From Candidatus Sabulitectum sp. (lineage in GTDB: Bacteria; Fermentibacterota; Fermentibacteria; Fermentibacterales; JCC-6), in NCBI GenBank assembly GCA_023139045.1, contig JAGLOJ010000025.1, positions 1 to 59,322 on the forward strand: 59,322 nt of DNA, read 5' to 3'. The translations under genes were made by a program, and so were the position numbers. Below, piece after piece: positions 42,573 through 51,653 of the stretch (position 1 is the stretch's first letter; every line of letters begins with the position of its first letter). The notes beneath the pieces are model-generated. The model was not told where the DNA came from, did not search any database, and worked only from the letters and a program-made list of their open reading frames with translations.

Positions 42573-44618
42573 ATGGGAATGACGGAAAATGTCACTTCAC
42601 TAAAGAAAAAAGCTCATGACCTTGTCCAGAAGGGCCGGCTTGATAGTGCTCTTAAAATATTTAATCTTGTTGTAGAGGAGGATCCCGAAGACGCTTCCGT
42701 TCACAATAAAGTAGGCGATATTCTTCTAAAACTCAAACAGGATGATAATGCCAGAGAGCATTTTCTGACATCAGCGAAACTGTACAGCGATGAAGGCCTT
42801 CAGATGGTCTCCTTATCAATCTGCAGAAAGATCATAAGAGCATTCCCCACAGAGATTGAAGCCAATCTGATAATGGGAAACTGCTTTTTACAACAGAACA
42901 AGAATGAGCAGGCCAAAAAAGAATATATAACCTATCTTAAGGGCAAACCTTCACTTGATTCCCCGGATGTGGCTATTGCCCTGAAGGCTCTTACTGTTCT
43001 TGAGCCCGATGCTGCAAAATGGGTAAGCAACCTGGCGAAGGTTGCCTACAAGCAGGAGAACGAAGCTTTTCTTGACCATGCAGTCTCTATTTCCATGGAA
43101 AGAAATCTCTCAGATCTTGATAAAATTGCACATTTGCTGAAAAAACTTCGAACAAAACTGCACCCTCCCCCAAAAAAGAAACCAGCACACAAGGCAAAAA
43201 ATCAAAAAAGTACTGAACCTGATTTAGACAGCAGTGCGTTGCTAACCAATCTTTCTTTTGATCAGGATGATCTGCTTCAGGGCGATAGCGAATCCTCCAA
43301 GGGTCTTCAGACTGAAACCCTGACTGATTTCAGAGAAGGGCCTTCCGCAGATTCCGAAATTAAAAAATCAACTCAGCACAGGATCCACCAGAAAGCTGAA
43401 AGATATCCGGATGGTCGAACTGAAAAGAAAAATCTTTCTTTCGACAAGAGCGACATTCTGCAGGGCAGAAACGAGTCTTCTGAAGACATTCTGAGTGATA
43501 TCACCAGTGGCGACGGGGAAGACTGGAGCATTGCAGAGCTGGAGAATACCGGACCCCAGAGAATTGGGGAATACTTCGTGGCCTGTGGCCTTCTGAAGGC
43601 CGGGGATGTTCTTAGAGCTCTTGAACAGCAATCCACAGAACCCGAAGACGCAAGACTTGGCGATGTGCTTGTATCAATGAATCTTGTATCTGTCAGGCAG
43701 GTTCGGGAGGCATTGTCCAAACAGGTAGCCGGCATGCGTAACCGTCTTGACAGGAACCCTGGAGATGCTCTCGGATACATAGAAATGGCAAACCTTCTTC
43801 TTGATGTTGGCGATTTTTACGGAGCAGTAGGTGCCTACCTCAGGGCAGCAGAGATCTACCGTAATGATGAGAGGGACTACATGGTCTTTGAACTCCTTGA
43901 AGGAATTCTTGACATCTGTCCGGAATCTCTGTCCGCTGCCAAGGAAATTGTCAGAATCAGACACACAATTGACAAAGAAGGTCAGTCCAGAGCATTTTAC
44001 AGACTGGCGGTTGCCTATCTTCTCAATGACAGTCAATACGAAGCGATTGCTTCTCTTGAGGCGGCAGTTGAAGTCTGTCCGGATTACAAAGATGCTCAGG
44101 AGCTTATGAATGGATTACGACCGGAAGAACACAGAGAATCCGGCGTAACAGGTGTAGCTGATATTCTTGATGATATCGACAATCTAAAAATTGACACCTC
44201 TAAGAAAGCCCTTGCAGACATTATTATGGAATTCAAAAGCGGTGTGGATTCAAGCATTTCCAAAGAGGATTATGCAACTCACTTCGATCTGGGTATAGCC
44301 TACAGGGAAATGGGGCTTTTCCGAGAGGCAATTCAGGAATTCGAAAGAGTTCTTATCAGCCCCGATCAGAGAATCAAAGCAAGAGAGATGCTGGGTCGGT
44401 GCACATTCGATATGAAGAGATATGACGAAGCGGAAGATCACTTCCGAAAAGGACTTGTGCTTGCCACTACTCAGGGAAACAGAAGTGCCATTGTCGGTTT
44501 CCACGTCAATCTGTGCAGAGTTTATGATTTCACTGGAAGAAGCGGTCACGCCGAAGCCGAGAAGAAACTCGCTCTTGAGCTGGATCCGGTTATGGCAAAG
44601 GCGCTTCAGCTGGAATAA
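42573..44618 (+). CDS. TPR protein with central MshEN/GspE-N-like domain
   Basis: 681 residues. N-terminal TPR block (residues 1-190, with A-L-K-I-F-N-L-V-V-E-E-D-P-E), a charged low-complexity linker (about 190-320), a domain I-G-E-Y-F-V-A-C-G-L-L and L-G-D-V-L-V-S-M-N-L-V that matches the MshEN/T2SSE_N pattern, then further TPRs to the C-terminus. MshEN domains can bind c-di-GMP. The gene is followed without gap by the DUF512 gene. It might be a scaffold or signalling hub in the cytoplasm. Start is uncertain between the ATG at 42573 and the one at 42579. Confidence 0.7.
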   Translation: MGMTENVTSLKKKAHDLVQKGRLDSALKIFNLVVEEDPEDASVHNKVGDILLKLKQDDNAREHFLTSAKLYSDEGLQMVSLSICRKIIRAFPTEIEANLIMGNCFLQQNKNEQAKKEYITYLKGKPSLDSPDVAIALKALTVLEPDAAKWVSNLAKVAYKQENEAFLDHAVSISMERNLSDLDKIAHLLKKLRTKLHPPPKKKPAHKAKNQKSTEPDLDSSALLTNLSFDQDDLLQGDSESSKGLQTETLTDFREGPSADSEIKKSTQHRIHQKAERYPDGRTEKKNLSFDKSDILQGRNESSEDILSDITSGDGEDWSIAELENTGPQRIGEYFVACGLLKAGDVLRALEQQSTEPEDARLGDVLVSMNLVSVRQVREALSKQVAGMRNRLDRNPGDALGYIEMANLLLDVGDFYGAVGAYLRAAEIYRNDERDYMVFELLEGILDICPESLSAAKEIVRIRHTIDKEGQSRAFYRLAVAYLLNDSQYEAIASLEAAVEVCPDYKDAQELMNGLRPEEHRESGVTGVADILDDIDNLKIDTSKKALADIIMEFKSGVDSSISKEDYATHFDLGIAYREMGLFREAIQEFERVLISPDQRIKAREMLGRCTFDMKRYDEAEDHFRKGLVLATTQGNRSAIVGFHVNLCRVYDFTGRSGHAEAEKKLALELDPVMAKALQLE

Positions 44619-45845
44619 ATGGCTTTCTCCGGTACATCAATTCTGAAAGTTAAACCTGCATCACCCGCCTCCAGGGCTGGTCTCAGGCCTGGAGACAGGA
44701 TATTGTCATGTAACAATTCACAGGTGAGAGACTGGGTGGATCTTCTGGCATTGTCATACTCGCCTACTATTACTCTATCCATCAGCCGAGGCCCTCTGCG
44801 CAGGAAGGTGAGTTTAAAGCGAAGACCAGGGGTCCAGTGGGGAATTGAGCTGGTTGGCTCTCAAGTCAGGGGGTGCAGAAACAAATGTGTTTTCTGCTTC
44901 ATCGACCAGCAACCCCCCGGACTCAGAGCTTCGCTTTCTGTCAAAGATGATGATGTGAGATATTCTTTTTTAAATGGCACATATATCACACTAACCTCGC
45001 AGCAGGCTGACGAGGCCATATCCAGAGGGTTCTCTTCTCTTCATGTTTCTGTACACACAACCGATCCTGTTCTCCGGGGCAAAATGCTGGGGTTGCCGGG
45101 GCCTCTTGAAATTCTTCCCCAGATTGACAAACTTGCAGATAATGGAATTGAAATACAGGCCCAGATAGTTGAAATACCCGACTGGAACAATGGCAGAATG
45201 CTGGAAAACACCATTGCCGACCTTTACAAACGTCGGAATGTAACCATTCTGGGAATTGTTCCAGTTGGTTTAACCAGATGGAGAGCGGGTCTTACACCAC
45301 TGGTCGGACCAACCGCGAAACAGGCTGAACAAACTCTCGGAACTGTTAAAAGGTGGCAGCGAAAAGCACTGAAGGAAAAAGGAAAACCCTGGGTATATCC
45401 TGCTGATGAATACTATGCAATTACCGGTGAGAAGATTCCTCCTGAGAGTTTCTATAAAGAGAGTTCTCTTGCTGCCAATGGAATTGGTCTTCTTGCGGAA
45501 ATGATAAGCAGATGCAGCGGAAGGAGCTATTCCGGAGATGGCATAATTGTTACGGGAACAATGGCGGCTCCGTTTATCACAGAAATTGTAGCAGACTCTG
45601 ACTATCGTGTTGTTCCTGTTGAAAATACCTTGATGGGTTCTCAGGTAAGTGTTGCCGGGCTTTTGTCTGGAGAAGATGTCATTAAAACTCTGCTGCAACA
45701 CCGTACCCGTGATGAAGCAGTATTCCTTCCCTCTTTGATGTTTAATCACAACGGTGTTACGCTGGATGAATACTCCATAAAGGCAATTAGCGATGAAGCC
45801 GGTGCTGAAGCAGTTTCTGTAAATTCGATTGGAGAGCTACTGTAA
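44619..45845 (+). CDS. DUF512 protein: PDZ plus radical-SAM-like domain
   Basis: 408 residues, start directly after the previous stop. PDZ-like N-terminus (K-P-A-S-P-A-S-R-A-G-L-R-P-G-D-R-I-L, residues about 10-70), then G-C-R-N-K-C-V-F-C-F-I-D-Q with the radical SAM C-x3-C-x2-C, then the DUF512 domain with V-G-L-T-R-W-R. The full gene order PDZ-radical SAM-DUF512 is typical for this widespread family in anaerobes, still without proven substrate. It overlaps the next gene by one base. Confidence 0.9.
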   Translation: MAFSGTSILKVKPASPASRAGLRPGDRILSCNNSQVRDWVDLLALSYSPTITLSISRGPLRRKVSLKRRPGVQWGIELVGSQVRGCRNKCVFCFIDQQPPGLRASLSVKDDDVRYSFLNGTYITLTSQQADEAISRGFSSLHVSVHTTDPVLRGKMLGLPGPLEILPQIDKLADNGIEIQAQIVEIPDWNNGRMLENTIADLYKRRNVTILGIVPVGLTRWRAGLTPLVGPTAKQAEQTLGTVKRWQRKALKEKGKPWVYPADEYYAITGEKIPPESFYKESSLAANGIGLLAEMISRCSGRSYSGDGIIVTGTMAAPFITEIVADSDYRVVPVENTLMGSQVSVAGLLSGEDVIKTLLQHRTRDEAVFLPSLMFNHNGVTLDEYSIKAISDEAGAEAVSVNSIGELL

Positions 45846-46627
45846 TGCCTCTTTCCCTGGCTGCAGGCCTTTTCACGGTACTGATAATCAGCATTGGTGT
45901 CATCTATTACAAACTTGATAAACGGGTAAGGACGGTAAAGAAGCTTGAAAAGCTCCTGAAAGATTCAAGCCGTGAACTGGCTTCTCTTGAAATTCTGAAA
46001 TCACGGTTTCTCAGCCGTATAGGTGATGTCCTGGCAACTCCGTTGCGGGCCATTGAGGCATCGTCCAGCAGGTTGACCAGTGTCGATGCTGGAATTCCCG
46101 AGAACATTCTCAATGATTTGCAAAACCTCTCCGATGAGGTCAGATCACTGATCAGGATTATGGGTGTTTTTAAAGAAATTTCAGCAAAAGATGATGATTC
46201 CGCCGAGGAAACAGATTCTCACATTGAAGCAGAGATTGTTCAAATGGACGATATTGTTTCAGAAGCAGCCATGGATATTTCAGAGGACGCGGCAGTCAAG
46301 ATGGTCTCTCTCTCTGTAGCAATTTGTGGAAGAGTAGAGGTTGCCGGTAAAAAAACACAGCTTTTTGAAACGGTTTCCTCGATTCTGAGAGAAGCTCTTA
46401 AAAGGGCAGACCCCGGCACTGTTATGAGCGTTGAGTTGAGAATTGAAAACAATATGGAGCTGGAAACCGGTTGGAGCAGTACGGAACAACAGTTGTCGGA
46501 AGAGCAGGATCTTCTTGGTGCAGGATTTATCAGGCTCGTGGCATCCTCACACGGAGGCTGGCTGAGCATAGACAAGGAACATGGGCGTATCACATTGATT
46601 CTGCCCCTTGCAGGAGAAAATCGATGA
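45845..46627 (+). CDS. histidine-kinase-like protein without phospho-acceptor His
   Basis: 260 residues. One N-terminal membrane helix (residues about 5-22), a dimerisation-like helix F-L-S-R-I-G-D-V-L-A-T-P-L-R-A-I, and an ATPase-like C-terminus ending H-G-G-W-L-S-I-D-K-E-H-G-R-I-T-L-I-L-P-L. In active kinases the fourth position before L-x-T-P-L is His (as in S-H-E-L-R-T-P-L); here it is Asp61 (G-D-V-L-A-T-P-L). The N- and G-boxes for ATP are also poor. It is probably a pseudo-kinase or membrane sensor. Coupled to the mutase gene by an ATGA overlap. Confidence 0.6.
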   Translation: MPLSLAAGLFTVLIISIGVIYYKLDKRVRTVKKLEKLLKDSSRELASLEILKSRFLSRIGDVLATPLRAIEASSSRLTSVDAGIPENILNDLQNLSDEVRSLIRIMGVFKEISAKDDDSAEETDSHIEAEIVQMDDIVSEAAMDISEDAAVKMVSLSVAICGRVEVAGKKTQLFETVSSILREALKRADPGTVMSVELRIENNMELETGWSSTEQQLSEEQDLLGAGFIRLVASSHGGWLSIDKEHGRITLILPLAGENR

Positions 46628-47973
46628 ACAAGGAAATTTTCAGGAAATACGACATTCGAGGTGTCGCAGGTAGAGATCTTGATAACGATACCGTATCAAA
46701 GCTGGGCTTTGTTCTTGGAGAAATGGCTGTCGGCGGCCGGCTTGCCATCGGAAGGGATTGCAGGCCCAGTGGAATCAGACTCAGAAATCATCTTGCCCGG
46801 GGAGCTGCAGCAGCTGGTTGCAGAGTGGTGGATCTGGGCGAACAGACAACACCAATGACTTACTTTGCCGCATACACTCTGAAGCCTGACATTACAGTAA
46901 TGATCACTGGAAGTCACAACCCGGCGGAATACAATGGTTTCAAGACCATGAAAGGTCTGCACACACTCTGGGGAGATGACATAGCAGACATCCAGGCAAG
47001 GATGAAAACCGCATCGGCAGTGAATGGCTTGATACCTCCCATGGAAAAGGTTTGTGTCCGGAAAGCTTACATGGACAGGCTCAGATCAGAGTTTGCCCCT
47101 CCGGTTTCTCTGAAGATAGCGGTGGATGCAGGGAATGGAACCGGTGGAGACTGCGCTGTTGATCTGCTCACGCAGCTTGGCCACAGAGTAGTTCCGCTTT
47201 TCTGCACTCCCGACGGCACTTTTCCCAACCACCACCCTGATCCCACGGTAATCGATAATCTGAAGGCTCTTCGGGAAACAGTTGTTCGCGAGAAGTGCAA
47301 TCTGGGGATCGCCTTTGACGGTGATGCCGATCGACTTGGTATTGTTGATGAAAATGGTGATGTAATCTTTGGTGACAGAATTCTCTGCGTACTGGCGGGT
47401 GCATTACTTATCGATAACCCGGGAGCAACTGTAATCAGCGAGGTAAAGGCTTCCAGCGTGTTTTTCTCCGATGTGGAAGCCAGGGGCGGCAGGGCACTCA
47501 TGCTTCCCACCGGCCATTCAATAATCAAGGAGGGAATGCTCAGGGAGGATGCCCTTCTGGCCGGAGAAATGAGTGGTCATATATTCTTCCGTGACAGATA
47601 TTACGGATATGATGATGCACTCTATGCAACCTTGAGATTCCTTGAGATTGCGGAAAAAGCAGATGGTCCCGTTTCTTCCCTCACATCACATCTGCCACCG
47701 GTGATGGCTACTCCCGAGATCCGGGAGGATTGTGACGATTCTATAAAATTCGCCCTTGTTGAGAAGGTGAAGCAGATATTGAAGAAGCAGAACTGCACAG
47801 TTAACGCTATTGACGGTGTAAGAGTTGAATTCCAGAACGGATGGGGTTTGCTGAGAGCTTCCAATACCCAGCCTGTACTGGTAATGCGTTTCGAGGCTGG
47901 AACTCTTGATCAGCTGAAAGAGTACGAAGAAAAAATGAGAACCATACTTCAGACAGCCCGGGAGGAATTGTGA
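46624..47973 (+). CDS. phosphomannomutase/phosphoglucomutase
   Basis: 449 residues from ATG 46624 (the frame is open further upstream but overlaps the previous gene). T-G-S-H-N-P holds the phosphoserine. F-D-G-D-A-D-R-L is the magnesium loop. G-E-M-S-G-H-I-F-F is the sugar-binding loop, and R-A-S-N-T-Q-P is the phosphate-binding loop. It interconverts hexose-1- and 6-phosphates for envelope sugars. Whether mannose or glucose (or both) is used cannot be told. Confidence 0.93.
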   Translation: MNKEIFRKYDIRGVAGRDLDNDTVSKLGFVLGEMAVGGRLAIGRDCRPSGIRLRNHLARGAAAAGCRVVDLGEQTTPMTYFAAYTLKPDITVMITGSHNPAEYNGFKTMKGLHTLWGDDIADIQARMKTASAVNGLIPPMEKVCVRKAYMDRLRSEFAPPVSLKIAVDAGNGTGGDCAVDLLTQLGHRVVPLFCTPDGTFPNHHPDPTVIDNLKALRETVVREKCNLGIAFDGDADRLGIVDENGDVIFGDRILCVLAGALLIDNPGATVISEVKASSVFFSDVEARGGRALMLPTGHSIIKEGMLREDALLAGEMSGHIFFRDRYYGYDDALYATLRFLEIAEKADGPVSSLTSHLPPVMATPEIREDCDDSIKFALVEKVKQILKKQNCTVNAIDGVRVEFQNGWGLLRASNTQPVLVMRFEAGTLDQLKEYEEKMRTILQTAREEL

Positions 47974-48971
47974 TGGCCAGAGAAAGAGTTGAACAGATAG
48001 AGAAAGAGGTTGCTGAAGCTTCCGGCATGCTTGAAGAGATAAGAAAGCAGTTCTCATCGGTTATTGTAGGGCAGGAAGAATTCAGGATCGGCCTGATGAC
48101 AGCCCTGCTTTCAGATGGACATGTACTTATCGAGGGTGTCCCGGGTCTTGCCAAAACCCTTGCCGCGAGCACCCTTTCAAAATGTCTTAATGCAGAATTC
48201 AGCCGCATTCAGTTCACGCCGGACATTCTCCCTGCTGATATTACGGGCACCATGATCTACCAGCCCGCCAAAGGTACATTTGTAGAGAGAATGGGGCCGA
48301 TTTTTGCTCAGATGATACTGGCAGATGAGATTAACAGAGCTCCGGCAAAGGTTCAGAGTGCCCTTCTGGAAGCAATGGAGGAGAGGCAGGTTACTTTTGG
48401 AGGTGTCACACATCCACTTCCCAGACCCTTCTTTGTAATGGCCACACAGAACCCGATTGAGCAGGAGGGAACATACCCTCTCCCGGAGGCCCAGATAGAT
48501 CGATTCATGATGAAGTTGATCATTACCTACCCCACTCCTGACGAGGAAATTGAGATTCTGATACGCATGGGCGGTACTGACAGGCCATCGGCATCACCGG
48601 TTCTCACATCTGAGAAGCTTTGTGAACTGCAGAATCTTTCAAAGAGAATACTTGTGGAAAATGACATTCTGGATTATGTGGTCCGGCTGGTTGACGCTAC
48701 AAGACACCCGAAGCTGCACAAGCTTCGCGACCTTGAGGATCTTATTACAGTTGGTGCCAGCCCGCGAGGTTCCCTTTCGATTCTCGCAGCAGCCAGATCA
48801 AGAGCACTGCTTACAGGACAGGCATTTGTAACACCTGATCTGGTGAAGGAAGTGGCCATGGATGTGCTTCGACACAGGATTATGAGATCATTTGAAGCAG
48901 AAGCTGAAGAAGTTACTGTTGAGGAAATGCTCACAAGCATCCTTGACAAGGTTCCTGTAACAAAAAGGTAA
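47973..48971 (+). CDS. MoxR-family AAA+ ATPase
   Basis: About 332 residues from the ATG at 47973, seven bases after GGAGG. Walker A is the MoxR type G-V-P-G-L-A-K-T, with Walker B I-L-A-D-E-I-N-R-A-P and L-L-E-A-M-E-E-R-Q-V, then A-T-Q-N-P-I-E-Q-E-G-T-Y-P-L-P-E-A-Q, which is diagnostic. MoxR ATPases act as chaperones for VWA-domain proteins; DUF58 and two VWA genes follow immediately. It begins the Bat operon. Confidence 0.95.
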   Translation: MARERVEQIEKEVAEASGMLEEIRKQFSSVIVGQEEFRIGLMTALLSDGHVLIEGVPGLAKTLAASTLSKCLNAEFSRIQFTPDILPADITGTMIYQPAKGTFVERMGPIFAQMILADEINRAPAKVQSALLEAMEERQVTFGGVTHPLPRPFFVMATQNPIEQEGTYPLPEAQIDRFMMKLIITYPTPDEEIEILIRMGGTDRPSASPVLTSEKLCELQNLSKRILVENDILDYVVRLVDATRHPKLHKLRDLEDLITVGASPRGSLSILAAARSRALLTGQAFVTPDLVKEVAMDVLRHRIMRSFEAEAEEVTVEEMLTSILDKVPVTKR

Positions 48972-48976
48972 CTTCA

Positions 48977-49864
48977 ATGGAAACTACTCACAGTCTCTTT
49001 CGCCGTGTTCAGAGAATTGAAATACACACCAGAAAGCTTGTCGATCAGCTTGCCGGTGGAGATTACCGCTCTGTTTTTCGCGGACAGGGCATGGAGTTCA
49101 GCGACTACAGACCCTATGTGGAAGGGGACGATCCCAGGCTCATCGACTGGAATGTAACAGCCCGGTCCAACACTCCATTTGTAAAGATTCTTACCGAGGA
49201 GCGAGAACTGCTTGTTATGCTTGTTGTGGATGTCTCCGGCAGTCTCAACTTCGGTTCCGTAAATCTCACCAAAGCCGACCGGGTTGCCGAAACAGCCGCT
49301 GTGCTTGCTCTTTCTGCGGCAAGAAGCAATGACAGGGTTGGCCTCCTCACCTATGGTGATAAGGTTCACGATTACATGCCGCCGGACAAGGGCAGAGGTC
49401 ACTCTCTGGCAATAATCCGAAGGGTGCTTGAAGCCAGTGACCACGAGGAAAAGGCTGATGTAGAAAATGCCCTCAGGTTTCTGGGAAGAGTTTTGAAGAA
49501 ACGGGCTCTTATCTTCCTTGTGAGTGATTTCAGGTTCGGTTCAAAAGGGGAGAGGCAGCTGAAAGTATTCTCCCGCAAACACGATATGGTTGGAATTCAT
49601 GTTTTTGATCCACGAGAGCTGCGGATGCCGGATGTTGGTAAAATCAGATTCAGAGATCCGGAATCAGGGAAGGAATCTGTGGTCAACACGTCCTCGCCAG
49701 CCTGGCAGAGAGCTTTTACCGCAAAAGTACAGGAACAGACCGCAAAGAGGGAAAAACTCTGCAAGCGTACCAGACTCGATGTCATGAGCATTTCAACGGC
49801 TGACGACCTTATTCTTCCACTGAGAAGATTCTTTCATCTCAGGAAGAAAAGGAGAGCCCACTGA
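48977..49864 (+). CDS. DUF58 / VWA-like protein
   Basis: 295 residues. Y-R-P-Y-V-E-G-D-D-P-R-L-I-D-W-N-V-T-A-R is the DUF58 signature, followed by a VWA-like metal site D-V-S-G-S at 85-89. No signal peptide. It lies five bases after MoxR and overlaps the next gene by one. Part of the aerotolerance (Bat) set, likely a MoxR substrate at the inner membrane. Confidence 0.92.
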   Translation: METTHSLFRRVQRIEIHTRKLVDQLAGGDYRSVFRGQGMEFSDYRPYVEGDDPRLIDWNVTARSNTPFVKILTEERELLVMLVVDVSGSLNFGSVNLTKADRVAETAAVLALSAARSNDRVGLLTYGDKVHDYMPPDKGRGHSLAIIRRVLEASDHEEKADVENALRFLGRVLKKRALIFLVSDFRFGSKGERQLKVFSRKHDMVGIHVFDPRELRMPDVGKIRFRDPESGKESVVNTSSPAWQRAFTAKVQEQTAKREKLCKRTRLDVMSISTADDLILPLRRFFHLRKKRRAH

Positions 49865-50712
49865 TGCTTTTTCCCATGCTTATTCTTTCTACTGTTGCAA
49901 ATGCACATCCGGGTATTCCTCTTGAAGTTGATTATGCAGTTCCAGGGGGCTATTCCTGCGAAGAACTCAGACAAGGTGAACTTTTTTCTGTTCTTGAAAC
50001 AGATAATGACAATGGACTCTTCGTTATTGTACCGGTGGCCCTCAGCGACACTCTGCCTCTTCCGGTTCTCACTGCCTGGAACGATGATGGGGACACTCTC
50101 CAGATAGAGCCGCCTTTGACAGCTGTAACAGGCTGGTTCCCGGATTCTCTTATGGTTCCTTCTTTTCCTCCTTTTCCCGGTTACATGAACATCCCGCCAG
50201 GGCTTCCGGAAGACTATGCAAGAAATGTATCCTTCTGGCTTGTCTGGGGTGCACCCCCGGGATTCCCATGGATTCTGGTAATCGGAGTACTTGTGCTTGC
50301 AGTCGTTCTTTTCCTCTTCATTTTGAAGCGAAGGAAAAACAGTAACAGTGTCCATACGGAAGAGAACACAGTTCATATCCCAAAAGGAAAAGCAGCGGAA
50401 AACGAAGCACTTGCATTGCTTGAATCGGAATATTTCATACATGGTCACTGGCCTGAATTGTATTCCGAGGTAGATCTGCAGTTAAGAGCAACTGTAGCCG
50501 GAAAGTTCGGCGTTGTTAACAGAGCACTGACTCTTGGTCAGATATCGAGGGCTCTTGCATCAACAGGAAATGGACGCAAGTTCCTTGAGCAGGCATCACC
50601 GGTCATCAAAGAGACAACCCTTCAGCGATATGCCGACTGGGGCAGTTCCCGGGAACGGGCAGCAGGTTTTATACGAAAGCTGGCAAAGCTGAGAGGGGAT
50701 TGGTCCAGATGA
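49864..50712 (+). CDS. membrane protein of the Bat operon (DUF4381-like)
   Basis: 282 residues. N-terminal signal-like stretch, a beta-rich extracytoplasmic part, one membrane helix (I-L-V-I-G-V-L-V-L-A-V-V-L-F-L-F-I) at about 140-156, then a helical cytoplasmic tail. Position between DUF58 and BatA is where a short DUF4381-type or unnamed membrane protein often lies. It is coupled to both. Probably structural. The family name is tentative. Confidence 0.65.
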   Translation: MLFPMLILSTVANAHPGIPLEVDYAVPGGYSCEELRQGELFSVLETDNDNGLFVIVPVALSDTLPLPVLTAWNDDGDTLQIEPPLTAVTGWFPDSLMVPSFPPFPGYMNIPPGLPEDYARNVSFWLVWGAPPGFPWILVIGVLVLAVVLFLFILKRRKNSNSVHTEENTVHIPKGKAAENEALALLESEYFIHGHWPELYSEVDLQLRATVAGKFGVVNRALTLGQISRALASTGNGRKFLEQASPVIKETTLQRYADWGSSRERAAGFIRKLAKLRGDWSR

Positions 50713-51653
50713 TAAGATTCGCCTTATGGCCGGTTCTCTTTCTCTATCCTGTGATTGTCTTTATTTCTGCGATAATCAGGAAAAACGCTTCCCATGGGAA
50801 AAGAGGAGCAGTGTTTACAGGGCCATTCACAGGCACTCCTACAGTGACTTCAGGAAGGTTCTTCACGGTATTTATTCCATGGACCGGTCTCCTTTTTCTG
50901 ATCATTGCGCTTGCAAGACCTCAAAGCGGGTTCGAAAGGCTCCCCGATGCAGGAGAGGGAGTTGATATTGTTATAGCACTGGATGTTTCTACAAGCATGC
51001 TGGCCGAAGACTACAATCCCAACAGACTTGAGGTTGCCAAGGACGCAGCTCTCGAGTTCATAGAAAACCGACCCAACGACAGAATTGGTCTGGTTCTCTA
51101 TGCGGCGGAACCGATCACAATCTGCCCTCCCACATTTGATCATTTCACCCTCACCAGATTCATAACCAACGCTGAACTTGGCTTTCTCGCTGACGGAACC
51201 GCCATCGGGTCGGGACTGGCCACTGCTGCCTGCGGGCTTGGCTCTTCCAGTACAGACAGGCGTGTTATTGTTCTTCTCTCCGACGGCGTGGAAACAGCGG
51301 GTGTTGTGGATCCCGTAACAGTAGCAGAAGCAGTGAGCATCCTTCATGGAGACAGCATTGCTGTTTACACTGTTGCTATCGGCACAGAGAGCAGCGGGTA
51401 CGAGGTTGACAGGGAAACCCTTTCCTCCATCGCAGAGCTCAACAACGGCAGACTTTTCAACGTTTACAACAAAGATGATCTTGAAAGCGTATACGCTTCC
51501 ATAGACTCTCTGGAAGCATCAACTCTTCCCGAGAAAGGTCTTTTTGTTTACAAAGATCACTACCTGGGCTGGTTGATCTGGGCACTCCTTCTGCTTGGTG
51601 CGGGTGAGTATTTCAGATGGAAAGCGTTCCGCATCACTGGAGGTGGGCAGTAA
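50709..51653 (+). CDS. batA: BatA-like VWA membrane protein
   Basis: 314 residues from the ATG at 50709, within the previous stop. Two N-terminal membrane spans, a VWA domain with metal-ion-dependent adhesion motif D-V-S-T-S (92-96), a later G-T-A-I-G-S-G and L-L-S-D-G-V-E-T, and a C-terminal membrane span with L-L-L-L-G-A-G-E-Y. Matches BatA of the Bacteroides-type aerotolerance operon. Confidence 0.92.
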   Translation: MIRFALWPVLFLYPVIVFISAIIRKNASHGKRGAVFTGPFTGTPTVTSGRFFTVFIPWTGLLFLIIALARPQSGFERLPDAGEGVDIVIALDVSTSMLAEDYNPNRLEVAKDAALEFIENRPNDRIGLVLYAAEPITICPPTFDHFTLTRFITNAELGFLADGTAIGSGLATAACGLGSSSTDRRVIVLLSDGVETAGVVDPVTVAEAVSILHGDSIAVYTVAIGTESSGYEVDRETLSSIAELNNGRLFNVYNKDDLESVYASIDSLEASTLPEKGLFVYKDHYLGWLIWALLLLGAGEYFRWKAFRITGGGQ

